Shown: positions 59,408 to 64,000 of the stretch, one piece after another
Position numbering within the stretch: the stretch's first letter is position 1
Layout: every line of letters starts with the position of its first letter
Origin: Candidatus Gastranaerophilales bacterium
GTDB taxonomy: Bacteria; Cyanobacteriota; Vampirovibrionia; Gastranaerophilales; Gastranaerophilaceae
Assembly: GCA_944323165.1 (NCBI GenBank)
Contig: CALURK010000002.1
Span: forward strand, 62,001-126,000
DNA length: 64,000 bases
Reading direction: 5' to 3'
Notes under the pieces: model-generated
Databases searched by the model: none
Seen by the model: only the letters and a program-made list of their open reading frames with translations
What the model was told of the DNA's origin: nothing
Translations under genes and position numbers: made by a program

Positions 59408-60108
59408 TACTTTTTGCCTACAAGAGAATTGTGTGTAAGAATTTCTATATTGTCTTCAATAGGTTCAGGTTTTGAGCCAAGAGCTAATTCTATCAGATAA
59501 TCTGCGAATTGAGGATTTTTAGGAAGAAACGAACCGTGCATATAGGTGCCAAATACGTTTTTGTATCTTGCGCCTTCAGTCTTATCCTTACCATTGTTAC
59601 CGTTTCCGATTACAACCGTTCCGATAGGCTCTGTATCACCTTCTAGATATGTAAGTCCGCTGTGATTCTCAAACCCAACGAGAGTATTAGGTTCTACAAA
59701 ATCACTTTTAACAGTTACGTTTCCTATAAAGCGTTTATTTCCGGCAATTGTGTACGCGTCAAGCAGACTAATACCTAAAAGCTTTTCGCCATTGTGAGGT
59801 TGATAATAGTGCCCCAAAAGCTGATATCCGCCGCAAATTCCTAAGAAAACAGCCATGTTTTCTCGCTCTGAAATTAAAAATTCCTTATGTTTCTGTAGTT
59901 CTTTAGAAACTTCAATTTGTTGTAAGTCTTGTCCACCGCCTATGAAATAAATATCGTGATTACTAATCTTATCTCCAACATTTATCTCATCAATTTCAAG
60001 GTCAATACCTCTCCATTCACATCTTTTTTTTAATGTAATTATATTTCCTATATCACCATAAATATTAAGAAGTTTAGGATATAAGTGCCCTAATTTTAAT
60101 TTTTTCAT
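59404..60108 (-). CDS. gatD: Lipid II isoglutaminyl synthase, glutaminase subunit (GatD-like)
   Basis: GatD releases ammonia from glutamine for amidation of D-glutamate in lipid II, working with MurT. The 234-residue class I-like amidotransferase has the nucleophile C92 in LGICGGYQLLG and the His near residue 191 in GTYMHGSFLPKN. The ruler-like N-terminus LGHLYPKLLNIYGDIGN is as in GatD/CobQ-like proteins. MurT is not next to it, which is unusual. It is one base from recO. Confidence 0.85.
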   Translation of the reverse strand: MKKLKLGHLYPKLLNIYGDIGNIITLKKRCEWRGIDLEIDEINVGDKISNHDIYFIGGGQDLQQIEVSKELQKHKEFLISERENMAVFLGICGGYQLLGHYYQPHNGEKLLGISLLDAYTIAGNKRFIGNVTVKSDFVEPNTLVGFENHSGLTYLEGDTEPIGTVVIGNGNNGKDKTEGARYKNVFGTYMHGSFLPKNPQFADYLIELALGSKPEPIEDNIEILTHNSLVGKKY

Positions 60109-60109
60109 C

Positions 60110-60874
60110 CTAGCCTGCCAGTTCTTGAATTAATTTAACAGATTTTTGACGTTTGTTCGTATGAATTTTTATGTAATCATCTAAAAGATTAAAACAAACT
60201 TGACAAACTTTTTCTGTAGCTTTTCTGTCATACTCACTTTCATAGTCAAAATCAAATTGTAACATTGCCTGCAAAAAATCTCTAATTTTACTATGCATTT
60301 TTAATCTGACACCAAGGTGCTCATTGCATTCCTTGCAAATAATTCCTCCCATTGATGAAGAAAAATACATTTCTTCGTCAAGAACTTGTTCTCTACAACA
60401 AAGGCAAGTATCTAATTCAACACAAAATCCCATTATAAGAAGTATTTTTAGTTGAAATTTAATAGCAGCAATTAGCATGTCTTTTTTTTCTGTAGCATTC
60501 GAAATTTTATTAAGAGCCTTATACAAAATGTCATAAATTTCTTCTGATGCTGATTCAGAGCCTTCACCAAAATTCATGACCAGTTCTGATATGTAAGAGG
60601 ATAATACTAATTTATCCATGTCCTCTCTTGTTTTTCTGAAATGATTAACAGTTTGTGCTTGAACGATTGTATCCAACGAACGCCCTTTTATTAGCTGGAG
60701 TGAATTTGCAACTAATAAATCCATTCGTGCTCCAAGTTTACTTTTAGGTTTTTTTATACCCTTAGCAACTCCTTTAATAAGTCCGTTTTCTTTAGAGTAC
60801 ATTACTATAATCTTATCTGCATCATTTAGGTTGTATGATTTTAAATTAATCGCTTCTGTTACATAATTATTCAT
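60110..60874 (-). CDS. recO: DNA repair protein RecO
   Basis: RecO mediates RecA loading with RecR. The 254-residue protein has an N-terminal OB fold (AINLKSYNLNDADKIIVMYSK), a helical middle and a zinc-finger-like cluster with CLCCREQ (about residue 153) and CKECNE (about 173). Full length. It overlaps pilT by 8 bases and is one base from gatD. Confidence 0.93.
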   Translation of the reverse strand: MNNYVTEAINLKSYNLNDADKIIVMYSKENGLIKGVAKGIKKPKSKLGARMDLLVANSLQLIKGRSLDTIVQAQTVNHFRKTREDMDKLVLSSYISELVMNFGEGSESASEEIYDILYKALNKISNATEKKDMLIAAIKFQLKILLIMGFCVELDTCLCCREQVLDEEMYFSSSMGGIICKECNEHLGVRLKMHSKIRDFLQAMLQFDFDYESEYDRKATEKVCQVCFNLLDDYIKIHTNKRQKSVKLIQELAG

Positions 60875-61964
60875 AATAAGCTTTTGTACCTACGTATACG
60901 CCTCTGAATATTTTTTCCAGTTCCGGAACATCGTTTGAGCTGTCAATAGCCTCTTCTTGCGATATTAATTCTTTGTTCACAAGTGAAACTAAGGATGAAT
61001 TCATCGTAATCATGTCATCAATATTGTTATCTCTTAAAATATCATAAATTTTTTCTGTATTATCTTTTATAATATAGTCTTTAACAGTAGATGTAACAAC
61101 CATGATTTCACAGGCCGGAAATCTTTTCTGAAGTTTTTCAGAATAAACGAGTTTTTGGGCGATTGTTGCTCTAAGAGTATCTGCAAGTTGTTTTCTTATA
61201 AGATATCTATTAGCTTCATCAAACATATTTACAATTCTATTTATTGTTTGAACGGCATCGTTTGTGTGGAGTGTTGATAAAACCAAGTGTCCTGTTTCTG
61301 CCGCTTTTAAAGCTGCTGACATGGTTTCGCTATCTCTAATTTCTCCAATAAATATAACGTCAGGATCTTGTCTAAGGGCATATTTTATACCATCAGCAAA
61401 TGATTTTGTGTCAACTCCAAGCTGGCGTTGAGAGAGTATACTGTTTTTACACTCAAAAACATATTCTACAGGATCTTCCAATGTGATAATGTGCTTAGCC
61501 TTTGTTTCATTAATGTGATTTATTAATGAAGCTATTGTTGTAGATTTTCCGCATCCTGTAGGACCTGTAACCAAAATTATACCATTCGGTTGGTTAATAA
61601 TAGAAGGCATCATGTCAGGTAAATTTAATGTTTTCAAAGATGGAATATTGTATGGAATATTTCTTATAACTAAAGCTGGCATGCCCAATTGACGGTTATA
61701 GTTTATTCTGAAACGAGAACAACCTTTGATTTCATACATAAAATCCACGTCGCACAAGGTTAAAATTTTATCTCGAATAATAGTCGGGGCTATATCTAAT
61801 ATAGCATTGTCAATGTCTTCTTTCGACAAAGGATGTATGTTTGCTTTTTTTATAAAACCGTTAATTCTAAGATAAGGAGAGTGTCCGACCATTAAATGTT
61901 CGTCAGAAGCTCCTGTTTTGACAGCTTGTCTTAAAAACTGAATTATACTAAAAATCTCTTCCAT
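60867..61964 (-). CDS. pilT: PilT-type twitching/secretion ATPase
   Basis: The start at 61964 (MEEIFSII) uses GGAGG five bases upstream; the earlier ATG at 61979 contains that site. The 365-residue PilT-like ATPase has Walker A GPTGCGKS (134-141), the Asp-box TLEDPVEY, Walker B IFIGEIRDSETM and His-box GHLVLSTLHTND. It powers type IV pilus retraction. No other pilus gene is visible here. Confidence 0.93.
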   Translation of the reverse strand: MEEIFSIIQFLRQAVKTGASDEHLMVGHSPYLRINGFIKKANIHPLSKEDIDNAILDIAPTIIRDKILTLCDVDFMYEIKGCSRFRINYNRQLGMPALVIRNIPYNIPSLKTLNLPDMMPSIINQPNGIILVTGPTGCGKSTTIASLINHINETKAKHIITLEDPVEYVFECKNSILSQRQLGVDTKSFADGIKYALRQDPDVIFIGEIRDSETMSAALKAAETGHLVLSTLHTNDAVQTINRIVNMFDEANRYLIRKQLADTLRATIAQKLVYSEKLQKRFPACEIMVVTSTVKDYIIKDNTEKIYDILRDNNIDDMITMNSSLVSLVNKELISQEEAIDSSNDVPELEKIFRGVYVGTKAYYE

Positions 61965-62031
61965 AAAGCCTCCATACATAAAATCGTAGCATTATAAATT
62001 TATTTTGACAATACGTTTACAAAACGAAAAG

Positions 62032-62054
62032 AAACCGGCTTAAAGAGCCGGTTT
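62032..62054 (-). terminator. Terminator after the Ser/Cys repeat gene
   Basis: AAACCGGCT (62032-62040) pairs with AGCCGGTTT (62046-62054) over a 5-base loop. On the minus strand T-rich sequence follows. Confidence 0.85.
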
Positions 62055-62085
62055 TGAATAAATTTATGTTGATTAGAAATTTATA

Positions 62086-62451
62086 TTAGCAAGAATAGCT
62101 GCAACTTCCGCCGCTTGAAAATCCTCCGCTGCTTGCTGTTGAAACAGATGCAGAAGCGATAGAACCGCAAGATTCTCCACTACCTGAATATGCGATAGAA
62201 CCGCAAGATTCTCCACTGCCTGAATATGCAATAGAACCAGCAGCTTCACAGCTTTCTCCAAATGCCATGATTGATGCATCGCTAGGTCCTGAATAAAAAC
62301 TACATGTATCAAGTCCACTATCTCCTGAATCTGATGAAATTAGTGATGTATTATTTGATATTAAATGAGTTGTTTTAGATGATGTGTCAGAACATCCTAT
62401 AAATTTAAAACATTTGCTTTGTTTTTCGTCTGATGAACTTACTGTTAGCAT
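62086..62451 (-). CDS. Ser/Gly/Cys repeat protein
   Basis: The 121-residue protein is 30 percent or more serine and glycine. Its second half repeats a 12-residue unit, ESCGSIAYSGSG, twice plus partial copies, and it ends GGSCSYSC. Cysteines recur at regular spacing, about eight in all. There is no signal peptide. The repeat unit is visible in DNA as 36 bases (62156-62191, 62192-62227, partial 62228 on). It resembles modified-peptide precursors or surface/spore-coat-like proteins, but no modifying enzyme is near. It has its own shared promoter block. Confidence 0.65.
   Translation of the reverse strand: MLTVSSSDEKQSKCFKFIGCSDTSSKTTHLISNNTSLISSDSGDSGLDTCSFYSGPSDASIMAFGESCEAAGSIAYSGSGESCGSIAYSGSGESCGSIASASVSTASSGGFSSGGSCSYSC
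62156..62251 (-). repeat. 36-base tandem repeats in the Ser/Cys protein
   Basis: Two nearly exact 36-base copies (62156-62191 and 62192-62227; one base differs) and a diverged partial third (from 62228) encode the 12-residue unit. They keep the reading frame if copies are lost or gained. Confidence 0.9.
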
Positions 62452-62480
62452 AACCTTAATCCTTACTAAATGTGTTTACA

Positions 62481-62513
62481 CATATATAAAGTAAAAAAAA
62501 AGAGGTCAATTTC
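62481..62513 (-). promoter_or_regulatory. Shared promoter-like block, copy at the Ser/Cys repeat gene
   Basis: On the minus strand GAAATTGA starts at 62513 and ACTTTATATATG at 62492, offset 21. Here a standard TTGACC lies at the right distance (17 bases) from TATATG, so this copy also reads as sigma-70-like. It is 41 bases before the ATG at 62451. Confidence 0.6.
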
Positions 62514-62551
62514 AGAACTCTTTTTTTTCTTTACAAATGTTAACAAATTTT

Positions 62552-64000
62552 TTAAGCATTCACTTCATGGTGGTTTTTATAATCATACGTTCCAGGGAAA
62601 GCGTTTACACCTGTAGTTTTTCGGGTAACATAGTACTGAATTTTAGGTATATAAGTTGAAAGCATTGCTGCTGCAAATCCAAATCCTGTAATAAAGTTAA
62701 TAAAGCTTAACGCTAAATTCTTGTTTTTAGCTTTAGCAAGTATCTCTTTATTAATTTTTCCGTCTTTAGAATTTTTACACAAGCTTTCAACATATTGTTC
62801 CATTTCAGATTTTAGTTTATAAAGCTTTTTATTTGAAACGTACTTAAATTCTTCTTTATGTGCACCTTTCGTAAAATCTTTGAAAACTTCATCTAAGAGT
62901 TTAGGGTTGTTGATTTCAGCTTTGTTAAAGGAGTCTAAAAGCTGCTGCTTTGTAAGAACTGCCTCTCCAAGTCTTTCTGGCTGAAGCTTAGACATTTCTC
63001 TTGCTCTTGCCATTACTTCAGAATCTTTTATATATTTTTCAGCTTCGCTTAATTTTATAACTTCTAACGGGTTTTTATTGGTTAATTTTTGAAATTTCGA
63101 TTGTTCAGCTGTTTCAAATTTTATTCCTTCCGGTAATTTTACTTCTTTACCTAATACAGCTTTTTTGAACTCTTCAACACTCATTTCTTTATCTTTAATA
63201 AAATCTGTTAAGCGTTTAGTAAGAAGCTCTGCAGTAGAAGGATTTAAACGACTGGCTCTGCCTGTTTCCAATAGATTCATAAGCTTAATAATGTGTCCTT
63301 GAGCCCACATATAGAAGTAAATTGAGCCAATATCTCTTATTGCGACTTCTCTTCTTTCTTCTTTGCTTCTTGCATTGTACATTCTACCGCCTGCAATTCC
63401 GGCGTCACTGGAAAGGAGTTTACCTGTATTAGTATTCTCTATTGCATTTGTAAATGCATTTATCGCACTTATTCCTCCGCCCTTAAATGACGGATTTTGT
63501 GCATTTTTTACCTCAGGTTGATTGCGTCTTTTGTGAAGAACGTGGCGTGTGAGAGCTTGATTAACTTTTGGAACCACAAAACCTATAAATAAGTTTGTAA
63601 CAATAACACTTGTAAGAACTTTTGCTCCCTTGATTAGTGCCACTTGCTTGGATGAGAAACCTTTTGGAGCGACTTTTTTCATGAAATTTTCAAATGGTGT
63701 TCTTAAAACTTTATCCGTTCCGACATCAAAATTTGCACCAGGTTTTTTTAGAATATGAGCGACTACTTTATCTCCCAGGCTGTTCATTGCTCCAACACCG
63801 CATAACCAAACAACAGAACCCATGCTCTCTTCTATAAATCTTTCTCTTGCTTCATCCCATTTTCCGCGTTTATATGCCTGATAGGTTCTTCCGACTACTA
63901 CTGTGCCTTCCAACGCAACAATTGGAGCCATTGCATCGGCCTTTGTTAACTTTGTAAGTGCTTCTGTAACTTTGCCTGTAACTATCGGATTCAATATAAA
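62552..64000 (-). CDS. Multi-pass membrane protein, 5' end beyond window
   Basis: The frame is open at the window edge. The visible portion starts TTG-like at 63994 (NPIVTGKVTEAL), but the true start is probably outside. At least 480 residues are visible, with hydrophobic helices near residues 20-60, 130-160 and 440-465, and long lysine- and glutamate-rich segments between. NPSFKGGG is near residue 165. It resembles the 5602 gene in layout (soluble start, spaced helices, basic linkers) and could belong to one lineage-specific group. Function is unknown. Confidence 0.7.
   Translation of the reverse strand, partial: FILNPIVTGKVTEALTKLTKADAMAPIVALEGTVVVGRTYQAYKRGKWDEARERFIEESMGSVVWLCGVGAMNSLGDKVVAHILKKPGANFDVGTDKVLRTPFENFMKKVAPKGFSSKQVALIKGAKVLTSVIVTNLFIGFVVPKVNQALTRHVLHKRRNQPEVKNAQNPSFKGGGISAINAFTNAIENTNTGKLLSSDAGIAGGRMYNARSKEERREVAIRDIGSIYFYMWAQGHIIKLMNLLETGRASRLNPSTAELLTKRLTDFIKDKEMSVEEFKKAVLGKEVKLPEGIKFETAEQSKFQKLTNKNPLEVIKLSEAEKYIKDSEVMARAREMSKLQPERLGEAVLTKQQLLDSFNKAEINNPKLLDEVFKDFTKGAHKEEFKYVSNKKLYKLKSEMEQYVESLCKNSKDGKINKEILAKAKNKNLALSFINFITGFGFAAAMLSTYIPKIQYYVTRKTTGVNAFPGTYDYKNHHEVNA

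Overview
The window is a gene-dense, AT-rich chromosomal segment of an anaerobic or microaerophilic bacterium. It carries a four-subunit 2-oxoacid:ferredoxin oxidoreductase, a rubrerythrin, a class II aldolase, a flagellin, a PilT-type ATPase, a TonB-like C-terminal domain protein, a GatD-type lipid II amidation enzyme, a Ski2/DSHCT-type helicase and many membrane proteins I do not recognise. Several of those carry a short N-terminal 'F-[KN]-G' stretch. The mix fits a non-photosynthetic cyanobacterial relative (Vampirovibrionia/Melainabacteria, most likely gut Gastranaerophilales). That placement is inferred from gene content and style, not from a marker-gene tree. I found no tRNA, rRNA, CRISPR array, transposase or prophage.

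Layout. 1-2.6 kb: cysE (cut by the window edge), cysK and tyrS on the minus strand. 2.6-5.6 kb: an accessory stretch with palindromic repeats, a (GTA)17 microsatellite, two tandem paralogues, a gene split by a one-base shift at a T6 run, and a structured leader with a Trp-rich 18-codon peptide. 5.6-10.6 kb: an unknown membrane protein, a sigma-70 family factor, a patatin-like lipase and a GT-C-like membrane protein. 10.7-16.1 kb: leuC, a small membrane protein and mtnA (plus), then ssb, a DUF1537 sugar-acid kinase and pdxA (minus). 16.2-19.2 kb: a 980-residue FtsH-like protein with an intact protease site and a decayed ATPase site. 19.2-26 kb: murA, a small repeat protein, mfd, a parvulin lipoprotein and rubrerythrin. 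26-30.1 kb: rarA and two tandem GT-C-like proteins. 30.1-34.5 kb: rpsT, an acidic 924-residue protein with a UvrD/PcrA-like Tudor tail, and an HExxH membrane protein. 34.6-39.9 kb: an M16-like protein, an M14-like peptidase, uppS, fba, a PurD-like ATP-grasp protein and an RHH regulator. 40-46 kb: an MFS transporter, an AbrB-like regulator, coaE, a pseudouridine synthase, a thioesterase, a glyoxalase-like protein and an ABC exporter. 46-52.7 kb: a Bax-inhibitor-like protein, rmuC, an orphan OmpR-type regulator, a YD-repeat-like protein, a second RWYD-repeat protein and a Ski2-like helicase. 52.8-59.4 kb: flagellin, korDABC, miaB, alr and a TonB-C-like protein. 59.4-64 kb: gatD, recO, pilT, a Ser/Cys repeat protein and a membrane protein cut by the window edge.

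How the genes work together. Housekeeping genes sit in tight operons with overlapping or abutting ends (murA to mfd, ssb to pdxA, thioesterase to coaE, pilT to gatD, korDABC). Convergent pairs are packed so closely that four of them share a 4-base stop-stop overlap.

The most unusual signals are: (1) a promoter-like block, G[AC]AATT then 15 bp then ACTTwAT..., with identical spacing upstream of five otherwise unrelated accessory genes; (2) the FtsH-like pseudo-ATPase protease; (3) a four-member set of RWYDxD repeats in two small proteins; (4) the Trp-codon leader with mutually exclusive hairpins; (5) the Tudor-tailed acidic protein; and (6) the T6 frameshift and (GTA)17 tract as candidate variation sites.
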